Below, in pieces: positions 18,752-31,270 of a stretch of 64,000 nt of DNA; the stretch's first letter is position 1; every line of letters starts with the position of its first letter. The notes beneath the pieces were generated by a model. It made no database searches. It was not told the DNA's origin and saw only the letters and a list, made by a program, of their open reading frames with translations. A program made the translations under genes and the position numbers. This DNA is from Gemmatimonadota bacterium (lineage in GTDB: Bacteria > Gemmatimonadota > Gemmatimonadetes > Gemmatimonadales > Gemmatimonadaceae): positions 186,001 to 250,000 of the forward strand of contig BJHH01000002.1 in the NCBI GenBank assembly GCA_014192065.1, read 5' to 3'.

Positions 18752-18822
18752 GTATCCCAGTCGTCCCGTCCCAGCACCGTTCAGCTCCCTCGTCGCTCAC
18801 TCCACACCGGCACCAACAAGCG

Positions 18823-19677
18823 TTGCCTTCCCCGTTTTCGGTCTCCTTCGAGTTCTTCCCCCCCAAGACCCCTGAGTCCGAGGAGGCGCTCTGGCGTGCC
18901 ATCACCCGTCTTGCCCCGCTCAGCCCGAAGTTCGTTTCGGTGACCTACGGCGCCGGCGGCAGCACGCGTGAGCGCACGCACCGGACGGTCAAACGGATCC
19001 TCGCCGAAACAGAACTCGTCCCAGCGGCGCACCTCACCTGCGTTGGTTCGACACAGTCCGAGATCCACGAGATCGCTGATGCATACTGGGAGAGCGGCGT
19101 GCGACACATCGTCGCGCTGCGCGGTGATCCGTCGACTGCCGGCGCCGGCTACGAACCGACACCAGATGGCTACGCCTGGGCATCAGATCTCGTCGCCAGC
19201 CTCAAGGCACGTCACGACTTTGACATCAGCGTCGCGACCTTCCCCGAAGGTCATCCTGAGGCGCGCTCACTCGACGCCGAACTCGACAACCTCAAACGCA
19301 AGATCGACGCAGGCGCCACGCGGGCGATCTCGCAGTTCTTCTTCGACCACGGGACCTTTCTCCGGTTCGTTGACCGCGCGCGGAAGGCCGGCATCACCGT
19401 GCCGATCATCCCCGGCATTATGCCCGTCACGAACTTCGGGCAGATGACGAAGTTCGCGGAGATGGCCGGTGCCACCGTACCGAGCGCTATGGCGCTGATG
19501 TTCGATGGGCTGGAGAACGACGTCGAGACGCGCAAACTGGTCGCGGTCACGATTGCTGCCGACCTGTGCCAGAAACTCGCCGACGCTGGTGTGAAAGAAT
19601 TCCATTTCTACACGCTCAATCGCGCCGACCTGACGTACGCGCTCTGTCACATTCTTGGACTCCGACCGGTCAGGTGA
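18823..19677 (+). CDS. metF: 5,10-methylenetetrahydrofolate reductase
   Basis: A 284-residue flavoprotein reducing methylene-THF to methyl-THF, the methyl donor for MetH. Motifs are SFEFFPPKT at the N-terminus, [25 protein letters not shown] and SQFFFD. The start is taken as the TTG at 18823, because the open frame extending back to 18673 runs through the terminator and riboswitch and has no similarity to the family; the chosen N-terminus matches normal MetF length. It is immediately followed by metH, whose ribosome binding site overlaps the metF stop. Expression is expected to fall when SAM is high, through the leader riboswitch. Confidence 0.93.
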   Translation: MPSPFSVSFEFFPPKTPESEEALWRAITRLAPLSPKFVSVTYGAGGSTRERTHRTVKRILAETELVPAAHLTCVGSTQSEIHEIADAYWESGVRHIVALRGDPSTAGAGYEPTPDGYAWASDLVASLKARHDFDISVATFPEGHPEARSLDAELDNLKRKIDAGATRAISQFFFDHGTFLRFVDRARKAGITVPIIPGIMPVTNFGQMTKFAEMAGATVPSAMALMFDGLENDVETRKLVAVTIAADLCQKLADAGVKEFHFYTLNRADLTYALCHILGLRPVR

Positions 19678-19685
19678 ATAGGTCC

Positions 19686-23435
<3,750 letters not shown>

Positions 23436-23517
23436 TCGAAACACCGATCAACGCGTCGTGCACGGCGTACCCCACCATGGTCGGCCCCACGCCAACCAGT
23501 TACCACGGAGCTTATCG

Positions 23518-23835
23518 ATGGAACTACCGCCTATCCAGGAATTATCGGAAACAACGGCAACGCCCTTCGTGCGACCCGGGCTGCTCTCTTTTGGGCCAAG
23601 CGCGTTTATTTCCCATGTGCCGGACGAGCCTGACGTACCCGACGCGGAACCGCTCCTGCCGTTGTCGAAAGAAGACCAATTGGCGGGCCTGTTGAGCGCG
23701 GTGGACCAGTTGTGCGCGGTGAATGACGATCTCTACGATATGAAAAGCGTCCTCGAAGAGCAGACCCGAGTGTTGGATGACCTCCAAAACCGCGTACTCG
23801 ACGTGATGTTCGCACTTGAACGAAACAGCAAATAG
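23518..23835 (+). CDS. Small acidic coiled-coil protein of unknown function
   Basis: A 105-residue acidic protein starting at an ATG preceded by CGGAG 7 nt upstream. The N-terminal half is Pro-rich and probably disordered (ETTATPFVRPGLL, HVPDEPDVPDAEPLL). Residues ~50-105 form heptad-like helices (LSKEDQLAGLLSAVDQLC..., LEEQTRVLDDLQNRVLDVMFALE), suggesting a coiled-coil dimer. There is no signal peptide or membrane segment. It has no recognised family. A frameshifted copy of its 5' end lies at 23929-23977. Confidence 0.6.
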   Translation: MELPPIQELSETTATPFVRPGLLSFGPSAFISHVPDEPDVPDAEPLLPLSKEDQLAGLLSAVDQLCAVNDDLYDMKSVLEEQTRVLDDLQNRVLDVMFALERNSK

Positions 23836-23928
23836 AACAGACGTTTCCTGATCGGCCTCAGCACCGGCTTGAACGGCAACTCCCATAGCGTGTTGCCGAT
23901 TTCCCCAACGACTCTGCCACCAAGATTA

Positions 23929-23977
23929 GAATTATCGAAACAACACCTACGCCCTTTGTGAAGCCAGGCGTGGTCTC
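23929..23977 (+). pseudogene. Frameshifted partial duplicate of the 5' end of the small gene at 23518
   Basis: The 49 nt here align with 23539-23588 at roughly 80% identity, with one base missing (GAATTATCG versus GAATTATCGG). After the indel, the frame encodes ETTPTPFVKPGVV compared with ETTATPFVRPGLL in the intact gene. The copy is 390 bp downstream and runs in frame into the acyl-CoA dehydrogenase start region. It looks like the remnant of a tandem paralogue. Confidence 0.5.
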
Positions 23978-24005
23978 ATCGTCGCGAATCCCGAATACAG
24001 CCAAC

Positions 24006-25151
24006 ATGCCAACGCCCCTTTCCATACTGACCGATGACGAGCGCGCGTTCCGCGACGCCGTCGCCGAGTTCGCGCGGGGTGAAGTCGCTCCGCGCGTGGG
24101 CGCGATGGAACGGGCCGCCGCGCTCGATCCGGAGCTAATCCCGAAGTATTTCGAGATGGGCCTGATGGGGCTCCAGGTACCCGAGCAGTACGGCGGGTCG
24201 GCAGGCTCGGTCATGATGGTCACTATCGCCGTCGAAGAGCTGAGCAAGGTGGACGCCTCGGCCGCGATCATGGTGGATGTGCAGAACACCCTCGTCGCGT
24301 ACCCCTTGCTCACCGTGGCGACGGAAGAACAGAAGCAGCGTTTTCTCCCCGCACTGTGCCAATCGAAGATCGGCGCCTACGCGTTGAGCGAGGCGAGGAG
24401 CGGATCCGACGCCTTCGCACTGGAGACGCGCGCCGTGCAGCACGGCGACGACTGGGCCCTCACGGGGCGTAAGCTCTGGATCACCAACGCCGCCGAAGCC
24501 GACCTCTTCATCGTCTTTGCGAACACCGATCCCTCGAAGGGCTACAAGGGAATCACGGCGTTCATCGTGGAGCGCACGACGCCGGGATTCAGCGTCGGTA
24601 AGAAGGAAGACAAGCTCGGCATCCGCGCGTCGAGCACCTGCGAACTGATCCTCGACGATGTCAAGGTTTCCGCGCGCAACGTGCTCGGCACTGTCGGTCA
24701 GGGATACAAGATTGCGATCGAGACGCTGAACGAAGGACGGATCGGGATCGGCGCGCAGATGATTGGCGTCGCCCATGGCGCGCTCGCCGCGGCGACCGCG
24801 TACATCAAAGAGCGCAACCAGTTCGGCCGCGCCATTGCCGACAACCAAGGCGTGCAGTTCCAGCTCGCGCAGGCCGCGACCGAACTCGAGGCGGCGCGGC
24901 TGATGGTGTACAACGCATCGAGGCTCAAGGACGCAGGCCACGACATCGCCCAGGCGGGCGCGATGGCCAAGCTGTTCGCGTCACAGGTGTGCGAGCGCGT
25001 GACCTCGCTCGCGGTGGAACTCTTCGGCGGCTACGGCTACACGAAGGACTATCCGGTCGAGAAGTTCTACCGCGACGCCAAGATCGGTACGATCTACGAG
25101 GGCACGAGCAACATGCAGCTCCAAACCATCGCCAAGGGTTTGCTGAAGTAG
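24006..25151 (+). CDS. Acyl-CoA dehydrogenase (short/branched-chain type)
   Basis: A 381-residue FAD enzyme introducing the alpha-beta double bond into acyl-CoA and passing electrons to ETF. Signatures are YALSEARSGSDA (signature 1), KLWITNAAEADLF, the second signature (QVCERVTSLAVELFGGYGYTKD, read in parts) and the catalytic Glu in YEGTSNMQLQTIAK. The motif and length fit the butyryl/2-methylbutyryl (SBCAD/ACADS) group. ATG 24006 is chosen; an in-frame GTG at 23958 lies inside the duplicated fragment and would add residues absent from the family. Confidence 0.93.
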   Translation: MPTPLSILTDDERAFRDAVAEFARGEVAPRVGAMERAAALDPELIPKYFEMGLMGLQVPEQYGGSAGSVMMVTIAVEELSKVDASAAIMVDVQNTLVAYPLLTVATEEQKQRFLPALCQSKIGAYALSEARSGSDAFALETRAVQHGDDWALTGRKLWITNAAEADLFIVFANTDPSKGYKGITAFIVERTTPGFSVGKKEDKLGIRASSTCELILDDVKVSARNVLGTVGQGYKIAIETLNEGRIGIGAQMIGVAHGALAAATAYIKERNQFGRAIADNQGVQFQLAQAATELEAARLMVYNASRLKDAGHDIAQAGAMAKLFASQVCERVTSLAVELFGGYGYTKDYPVEKFYRDAKIGTIYEGTSNMQLQTIAKGLLK

Positions 25152-25245
25152 TCGCGTGTAGTAGCACAGTGGGCAACCCACGCCGGCTTTCGCGAATTCT
25201 GCGCCATTGCTTGCAACCCGCTCAGCGCATACCCAACGTTCTCCC

Positions 25246-26232
25246 ATGACACGTACCGTCCTCCGGCTCTTCCCGCTTCCCGTCGTTGCGGCAACGCTTC
25301 TCGTGGCCTGCGGCAGTGAGCCGCCGCCGCTCCCACTGGTGGACGTCACCATACACCGCGATTCGATCGAGCAATGGCACGCGTTTAGGAAGAATGCCGT
25401 GTACGGGCCGAGTGGATGGGCCACACTGCTCGGACTCTGGTGGATGAAGCCCGGCGAAACCTCGATCGGGTCCGACCTCAAGAACACGATTGCGCTGCCA
25501 CGCAACCGTTCGCCCAAATACCTAGGCTCAATCTGGATCAACGGCGACTCGGCGCGGCTCGTCGTCGGCAAGGGCGTGCAGGTCACGGTCGACACCATGC
25601 AGACGCTGGTCACCGATGTGTTGCTGCACAGCGACCTCGAACCAAAGGCCACGATTGTACGCGCCGGCCCGCTCACGCTGCATTACATCGTGCGTGAAGA
25701 CCGCGGCACCCTGATCTACGGAATCCGGATCAAGGACACACTCAGCGCGGCACGCACCACCTCACCGGCGCTGCGCTATTTCCCCACGGACATCTTGCTC
25801 CGCGTACAAGCGGAGTTTATCAAGTCACCGAAGCCGGACTCACTCAACATCATCAGCGTGCTCGGCATGGAGACGCGGATGGAGCATCCGGGCGACGTGC
25901 GATTCACGCTGAAGGGAAAGCCGTACTCGCTGATGGTCATTCGCGAGCCGGAAGACCACGGGCAGAATCTGTTTGTGATGTTCACGGACTCGACAAACCG
26001 GAAGGAAACGTATCCGGCAACGCGCTATGTCTGGGTCACGCCGGCCGATTCGCTGGGCCGCACGATCATCGACTTCAACAAGGCGTTCAACCCGCCCTGC
26101 GCCTTCACGAATTTCGCGACCTGCCCGTTCCCACCGAAGGGAAACCACCTACCGCTGCGCGTCGAAGGCGGCGAGTGGAATCCGCACTACGGTGAGCCGC
26201 ACGACTCGACTGGCAAGGCCACGAAGAAGTAG
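25246..26232 (+). CDS. DUF1684 family lipoprotein
   Basis: A 328-residue predicted lipoprotein: the signal peptide ends in the lipobox LLVACGS. The C-terminal half carries the DUF1684 hallmarks PATRYVWV, DFNKAFNPPCAF and NFATCPFPPKGNHLPLRVEGGE. The biochemical function of the family is not established. It follows the acyl-CoA dehydrogenase by 94 bp on the same strand. Confidence 0.85.
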   Translation: MTRTVLRLFPLPVVAATLLVACGSEPPPLPLVDVTIHRDSIEQWHAFRKNAVYGPSGWATLLGLWWMKPGETSIGSDLKNTIALPRNRSPKYLGSIWINGDSARLVVGKGVQVTVDTMQTLVTDVLLHSDLEPKATIVRAGPLTLHYIVREDRGTLIYGIRIKDTLSAARTTSPALRYFPTDILLRVQAEFIKSPKPDSLNIISVLGMETRMEHPGDVRFTLKGKPYSLMVIREPEDHGQNLFVMFTDSTNRKETYPATRYVWVTPADSLGRTIIDFNKAFNPPCAFTNFATCPFPPKGNHLPLRVEGGEWNPHYGEPHDSTGKATKK

Positions 26233-26237
26233 ACGCG

Positions 26238-27707
26238 TCAGGCTGGTCGTCGCGCACCAGTCAACGACACGACTGAGAAGACGCCCAACGCCGCCACCAG
26301 CGCCACCCCGCTCCACGGCACGCCGGCGGGAAGCCGGTACACTCCCGCAAAGCTCAGTGTTTCCCCGACGAGCGTCACGACGAGGCCCGTGATGATCGAG
26401 GCCACGGCACCACGGGCAGTCGCCGCGGGCCAGTTGAGACCAACCGCCAGCGCAGGTACGAGCGTCGACGCGAAGAGTCCGTAACCGAACACCCCTAGGA
26501 ACGCGACCTGCGCACCCGGTGCGTGCGCGACGAGCACAGCCACCACTGCCAGCGCCACGGTGGCCGCGCGGCCCCTAGCGAGTTCGTTCGACGGCTCGCG
26601 GCCGAACGCCATCGGCAGGTCGTGCATGATGGCAGCGGCACCAACGGACAGGAACGCATTGACGGTGCTCATAATCGCCGATGCGGCTCCCGCGAAGATG
26701 AGACCAGCCAGCGCGGCCGGCACCGCGGCCACGAGGAAGGCTGGCATCGCATCGTCGTTGCGCACGAGCGGCGGAATCACACCGCGCACCACCATCGCCT
26801 TTACTGCGACACCGACGGTGAGGTAGAGCAACAGCGCAAGGGTCATCGAGACCGTCATCACCATCGGGTACCACCGGAACCGGTCCACATCGCGCGCCAT
26901 CAGGTATTTGTGTGCGATATGTGGCTGTGCGAGCGATCCCACGCTGAACACGAAGAAAAAGGAAAGCGCCGTCATCGCGCCGCCCTTCCCCCAGGGCGAG
27001 AGAAAGTCCGCATCGTACGCCATGATCGTACGACTGATCTCGCCGAGCCCACCGCCGACCTTCATCGCGAACCAGCAGGCTGCGATCGAAGCCGCCGCCT
27101 TGACTGCTCCCTGAAACAGATCCGCATACACTCCCGCGAGCATGCCGCCGGCCGCTGTGTACGCGACGAGCACGAGCGCGCCGATCCAGATGCCGGCCGA
27201 GAGCCCGGTACCGAATACGGCATCGAGCACATAGCCGAGTGCGAGAAAGTTCGTCGCGATATAGCCGACCACCGCGACGAGGATCGCGACCGCCGACCAG
27301 CCTTGGGCGGCGCGCGAATCGTAACGGGCACCGAGGGCGCCAGGAATCGTGATGACTCCCCGTGTGCGCGCGAGGTCGTGGAGCGGGCGAGCGATGGCCC
27401 ACGCGCCAAGCGTGTTGGTCAACGACGCGGGGAGCACCAGAAAAAGCGCCGTCGCGCCCATCGAATAGAACAAGCCGGGCCCGCCGATCATCGCGAACCC
27501 CGAGAGCGTCGTGGCCATCGCCGCGACGCCGAGCACGATGGTACCGACTGACCGACCCGCGACAAAGAAGTCGGTTGGCGTGCGGGTACGCCGAACGGCC
27601 CAGAGGGAGATCACCGCGAGCACCGCGAAATACGCGACCATCGTCGCGACCGTGGTCTGCCCACCCACGCGCGGCAGTGCCGCGCTCTGCGCGAACGTCG
27701 CCAGCAT
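26238..27707 (-). CDS. Sodium:solute symporter (SSF) family permease
   Basis: A 489-residue inner-membrane transporter with about 13 helices, typical of SSS/SSF. TM1 is followed by TPTDFFVAGRSVG and the Na-binding-region sequence ATTLSGFAMIGGPG. GYIATNFLALGY, AGGMLAGVYADLFQG and FAGAASAIMSTVNAFL are further family blocks. The substrate is unknown. The ATG at 27707 is used; a GTG at 27722 would overlap the upstream stop by 4 nt (GTGA) and is an alternative. It is coexpressed with the small membrane protein gene upstream. Confidence 0.88.
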   Translation of the reverse strand: MLATFAQSAALPRVGGQTTVATMVAYFAVLAVISLWAVRRTRTPTDFFVAGRSVGTIVLGVAAMATTLSGFAMIGGPGLFYSMGATALFLVLPASLTNTLGAWAIARPLHDLARTRGVITIPGALGARYDSRAAQGWSAVAILVAVVGYIATNFLALGYVLDAVFGTGLSAGIWIGALVLVAYTAAGGMLAGVYADLFQGAVKAAASIAACWFAMKVGGGLGEISRTIMAYDADFLSPWGKGGAMTALSFFFVFSVGSLAQPHIAHKYLMARDVDRFRWYPMVMTVSMTLALLLYLTVGVAVKAMVVRGVIPPLVRNDDAMPAFLVAAVPAALAGLIFAGAASAIMSTVNAFLSVGAAAIMHDLPMAFGREPSNELARGRAATVALAVVAVLVAHAPGAQVAFLGVFGYGLFASTLVPALAVGLNWPAATARGAVASIITGLVVTLVGETLSFAGVYRLPAGVPWSGVALVAALGVFSVVSLTGARRPA

Positions 27708-27718
27708 GAATGATCCCG

Positions 27719-28177
27719 TCACGACGACCCGCCGTCCGCGCGAGGCGTGCGACCAAACGTGAGTCCGAATACCACCGGCAGCACGACGAGCGGCACAACG
27801 CCGACTCCATAAAACACGATCGCGAGCCGCACGGGTAGTCCGAACAGGAGTGGGCCACCGCTCGCTTCTCCCGGCGCCATTTCGAGTGCCGCGCCAAACG
27901 AAGCGAGGAGGAGGGCGAAGAGCCCAGTCAAGAAGATCGCGACGGGACGAGAGAGCGCTCGTCGCGTTGCCGCGCCAATCACGAACAGGCCGACGGTGGT
28001 CGCCGCGCTGCCGATCGCTAGGCACCAGGGGGCCCACGCCGGTGCTTGACCCTGCACGATTGCGGCGGCGTAGGCCACACCGATTGCGGAGGCACCAACA
28101 AGCAGGAGGGTGAGACCCACACGGGTCCCCATCGGAGTTTCCGCGCGCACCGTGGCGAACAACGGCGAATCATTCAT
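27719..28177 (-). CDS. Small four-helix membrane protein, probable partner of the SSF symporter
   Basis: A 152-residue protein with about four hydrophobic helices and no recognised domain. The last part (PLLFGLPVRLAIVFYGVGVVPL) resembles the short companion proteins, such as DUF3311 or DUF485 types, found next to SSF symporters, but the match is weak. Its stop overlaps or nearly abuts the symporter start, implying one operon and possibly one complex. Confidence 0.6.
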   Translation of the reverse strand: MNDSPLFATVRAETPMGTRVGLTLLLVGASAIGVAYAAAIVQGQAPAWAPWCLAIGSAATTVGLFVIGAATRRALSRPVAIFLTGLFALLLASFGAALEMAPGEASGGPLLFGLPVRLAIVFYGVGVVPLVVLPVVFGLTFGRTPRADGGSS

Positions 28178-28264
28178 ACGCGAAAGATACCGGCGGATTG
28201 GTGAGGTGGACCGGATTCCGCGAACCTGCGTGGCGTTCGATCAGCCGCGTCACATTAAACGAGA

Positions 28265-28290
28265 GCGGGCGCCCATCTCGGAGCGCCCGC
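28265..28290 (-). terminator. Hairpin after the M14 peptidase gene
   Basis: A perfect 8-bp stem GCGGGCGC (28265-28272) / GCGCCCGC (28283-28290) with a 10-nt loop lies ~30 bp beyond the stop of the minus-strand M14 gene. On the minus strand it is followed by CTCTCGTTTAAT, a weak U-rich tail, so termination is likely but may be inefficient. Confidence 0.55.
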
Positions 28291-28321
28291 CTGGTCTGCA
28301 CCATCGATCAACTACGCAGCG

Positions 28322-31171
28322 TTACGGGACAATATTGGGCTTCCCGTCGCCAACAATGGAATTGAAGAGGAGCTTGAAGGTCGCCGCAGGCTGCGCGCGA
28401 AAGGTGATTTCCGGTCCAAACATAAAGACCGTTCCTTGACCGTACTTGCCTTCGGCCATTGCGACACCACCGTCGAGATAGTTCTGGCCCCACGCCCAGC
28501 CGCTCTTGAGCGGAGCTGGGTTGTCGAACCAGGCGATCGGCTTCACGCCTTTGAGCGCCGCGTCGGGCCCAAGACGCATCACGGGGCTGTTGTCGTAGAA
28601 CACGGGGCCACGGGCATCCTGGCCTTTGGCGGACAACGCGGTGGTGTCGTAGGCGACTTCGAGGATTGAACCAGGCACATAGAACTTCTCTCCCGGCAGC
28701 GGCGTCGTGCCGGTACCGGTCGGCGTACGCTCCACGAGGTGGCTCGTCACCGGGAAGCCGAACTGCTGCGCCGCATTGATCGACGACGGTCCGATGGCAA
28801 CAAGCCGACCACCCGCCGAGACGAACTCCTTCAGTTTGACGATCGTTGCCGGCGACACATTGCCGACCATCGCGGAGAATTCCGATGAGATCTCGGCCGC
28901 GGCGCCACCGCGCTCGCCACCACCGCCGCCGCCACGTCCGCCACGTCCGCCAGCTGCACTGGCGACGGCAGGAATGGAGCCTTCAGGGAAGATTAGCACG
29001 TCGAACTTCGAACGCAGGTTGCCCGCATCGAGTTCGGCCGGATAGACGAGCTTGAACGGCATTTCATACTGCTCGAACAGCCAACGCATGTGCCCGCTCG
29101 GCATCGATCCGCCGTAACGATCCCAGAGACCGATGCGTACGGCCGGCACCTTCGACGAGGTGGCCGACAAATCGGTCGTCGACGCAAACGTGACGCCGAG
29201 GTCGACCGCGGACTTCTGCACGACCGGCGTGCTCTTGGCATTTGCCGGGATATAGAACGAGCCCGCTCCATACGACACACCGCCGATCGTCGTCGGCCGG
29301 TCAAGACGATACACATCGGCGCCGGCAGCCCAGAGGCGGGCGACCGCGTGGAAGGCATCGTTCACCTTGGATGACACAACCCATCCAGCACCCGTGGATG
29401 CGACCGTCGTGGGATCGGACTTGATGCGATTCGCCAGCGGGTCAAGACGCGTGAACGGTCCGTCGAATCCATCGAGCACGCGGTCGAATTTGACGCCCAT
29501 CTGAATCGCGAGCGTCCAGCCGGCGTTGTCGTACGGCCGCGTCGGCGGCGCACCGGGATATGCAAAGTCGTTCGGGTGATCCTGCGGCTCGAACATATCG
29601 AGCACGTGGGCGCGGAACGCCTGATTGGCTTTCACCACGTACGAGCCCGACGGATATTGCTTGCCGCCGGCCGTGAACGGTCCGGTGGCACGATGCACGA
29701 TGATGCCGGCCTTCTGGAGGGCCACGAGGAACTTCTCAGCCGTCAGAAAATCGGGCTGGTTGCTCGGCAGGATGAACCCACGCGGGACGCGCTTGGCCGG
29801 GTTACGGAAGTTCTCCGTGAACTGCTCCTTCGTGGCGCCACTGCCACCGCGGCCACCGAAATCGGCCGCAGCGAGTGCGTCAAGCGGAGCGTTGCCGCGA
29901 CCGCCACCACCACCACCAAGCTTCGCCTGTGCGTCGGCAAGCACCTTCGGCGTCGTAATCCAGTCGTCGCCCGACCCGCGCTCGATCATGTCGCGACCCA
30001 TGCGGTAGAAATTCCAGAGGAAGGTGTCGCGATTGCGCGACGCCAGATCGAGGATGGCCTTGTTCGCCGTCACGGAGTAGTCGATCGACTGCTTGAAGTG
30101 CCAGGTCTGGAACGGTTCGAGTACGTAGTTGTAGTCGGCAAACCGGAGCTGGCGTTGCGGCAGGAACGGAATCGTCTGCGGCGTCGGGTTGCCGATCGTC
30201 TCCGTGAGGATGCCGATCATGTTGTGGAAGTAGGCCATCGTGCGCAGGCCGCCGTTCCACCAGGTGGAGTACGACGACATCGAGCGCGACACCACGCCCG
30301 GCTTGTGCTCGGCCTCAGCGCGCGCGTGAATGGCGGCGCCCACGATGTCGATGCCGGTGATGATCGACTCGTGGAAGTAGTAGTTGGCCGGGTCGCGGAA
30401 CGGCGGCGCGAACATCACAGAGCCCGCGGGGCCGGTCTGGTGGTGGTTGTACATGATCTGGGGGAACCAGGTCAGGTACATCCACTTGTTCATATTGATC
30501 GATTCGTTCTGGTTCGCGATGTAGAAGTCGCGGTTATTGTCATGACCGACATACTTCTGATAAAGCGTCGGCACGTTCAGGTTCTTCTTGGCGTTGTCCG
30601 GTTCCTTGTTGTACCAATTGGCCTCGAGCTCCATGCCGTCCGGATTCGCGTGCACAAAGACAATGATCACGTCGTTCAGGATGCGCATCGTCTCGGCGTC
30701 CGTGCCCGAGATCATCTGGTAGCTCGTCTCGATGAGCTGGTTGGCGCCGAGCACTTCGCTGGCATGCAGGCCACCGTCGATCCAGATGATCGCCTTACCG
30801 TCACGCGCGAACTGCTTGGCCGTCGCCTCGTCGATCTCGGCGTACGCCAGCTTCTTCGACATCTCGCGGTACTTGGCGAGGTTCTTCATGTTGTCGGAGC
30901 TCGACACGATCATCGACAGCTGCGGCCGACCCTCGGCCGTGAGGCCGATGGTGTCGAGTTTGGTCCGCTGCGATTCGCGGGCGATCTTCTGCCAGTAGCC
31001 CGTGAATTGCGTGTAGTTGGGCAGCCAGTAATCGTCGCCGATGTTGTGGCCGAAGAACTCCTTCGGCGTGGTGATCTTCTGGCCCGAAGCGACCGGCGCG
31101 GCAGCCACGAAGGCGAGGAGGCCGGCGGCGAACAGCAGGGGCAGCCGTCGGTAGAGCGGGAATCGAAGCAT
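28322..31171 (-). CDS. Exported M14-family zinc carboxypeptidase
   Basis: A 949-residue secreted metallopeptidase. A signal peptide ends near residue 30 (APVASGQ). The M14 catalytic domain follows: zinc ligands HASE in GGLHASEVLG and a later His in MYNHHQTGP, and the catalytic Glu in GILTETIGNP. The large C-terminal region contains a Gly-rich linker and probably glutamine-amidotransferase-like/beta-sandwich segments (PEGSIPAVASAAGGRGG near the middle). Such long M14 proteins are common among exported peptidases of protein-degrading soil bacteria. It is divergent from an M24 peptidase gene. Confidence 0.9.
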   Translation of the reverse strand: MLRFPLYRRLPLLFAAGLLAFVAAAPVASGQKITTPKEFFGHNIGDDYWLPNYTQFTGYWQKIARESQRTKLDTIGLTAEGRPQLSMIVSSSDNMKNLAKYREMSKKLAYAEIDEATAKQFARDGKAIIWIDGGLHASEVLGANQLIETSYQMISGTDAETMRILNDVIIVFVHANPDGMELEANWYNKEPDNAKKNLNVPTLYQKYVGHDNNRDFYIANQNESINMNKWMYLTWFPQIMYNHHQTGPAGSVMFAPPFRDPANYYFHESIITGIDIVGAAIHARAEAEHKPGVVSRSMSSYSTWWNGGLRTMAYFHNMIGILTETIGNPTPQTIPFLPQRQLRFADYNYVLEPFQTWHFKQSIDYSVTANKAILDLASRNRDTFLWNFYRMGRDMIERGSGDDWITTPKVLADAQAKLGGGGGGRGNAPLDALAAADFGGRGGSGATKEQFTENFRNPAKRVPRGFILPSNQPDFLTAEKFLVALQKAGIIVHRATGPFTAGGKQYPSGSYVVKANQAFRAHVLDMFEPQDHPNDFAYPGAPPTRPYDNAGWTLAIQMGVKFDRVLDGFDGPFTRLDPLANRIKSDPTTVASTGAGWVVSSKVNDAFHAVARLWAAGADVYRLDRPTTIGGVSYGAGSFYIPANAKSTPVVQKSAVDLGVTFASTTDLSATSSKVPAVRIGLWDRYGGSMPSGHMRWLFEQYEMPFKLVYPAELDAGNLRSKFDVLIFPEGSIPAVASAAGGRGGRGGGGGGERGGAAAEISSEFSAMVGNVSPATIVKLKEFVSAGGRLVAIGPSSINAAQQFGFPVTSHLVERTPTGTGTTPLPGEKFYVPGSILEVAYDTTALSAKGQDARGPVFYDNSPVMRLGPDAALKGVKPIAWFDNPAPLKSGWAWGQNYLDGGVAMAEGKYGQGTVFMFGPEITFRAQPAATFKLLFNSIVGDGKPNIVP

Positions 31172-31270
31172 GATTTGGGTAACTCCGGTGATGTTGAAAG
31201 CGAACTACATTAGAATCTACGCCGCACCGTCGCCGTCCGCTGACCCGACCTAACCGTATTCGAGGTGTCC

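Noticed and set aside
18673-18822. N-terminal extension of metF reading through the leader
   Set aside because: It runs through the SAM-II aptamer and the terminator and has no MetF similarity; the TTG at 18823 gives a normal N-terminus.
25169-25181. GTGGG-CAA-CCCAC hairpin after acyl-CoA dehydrogenase as a terminator
   Set aside because: A 5-bp stem with a 3-nt loop and no T-run; insufficient.
26523-27551. 342-codon plus-strand open frame opposite the sodium symporter gene
   Set aside because: Antisense shadow: the translated product is highly charged and low in hydrophobic residues, with no motif, while the minus strand encodes a clear SSF transporter.
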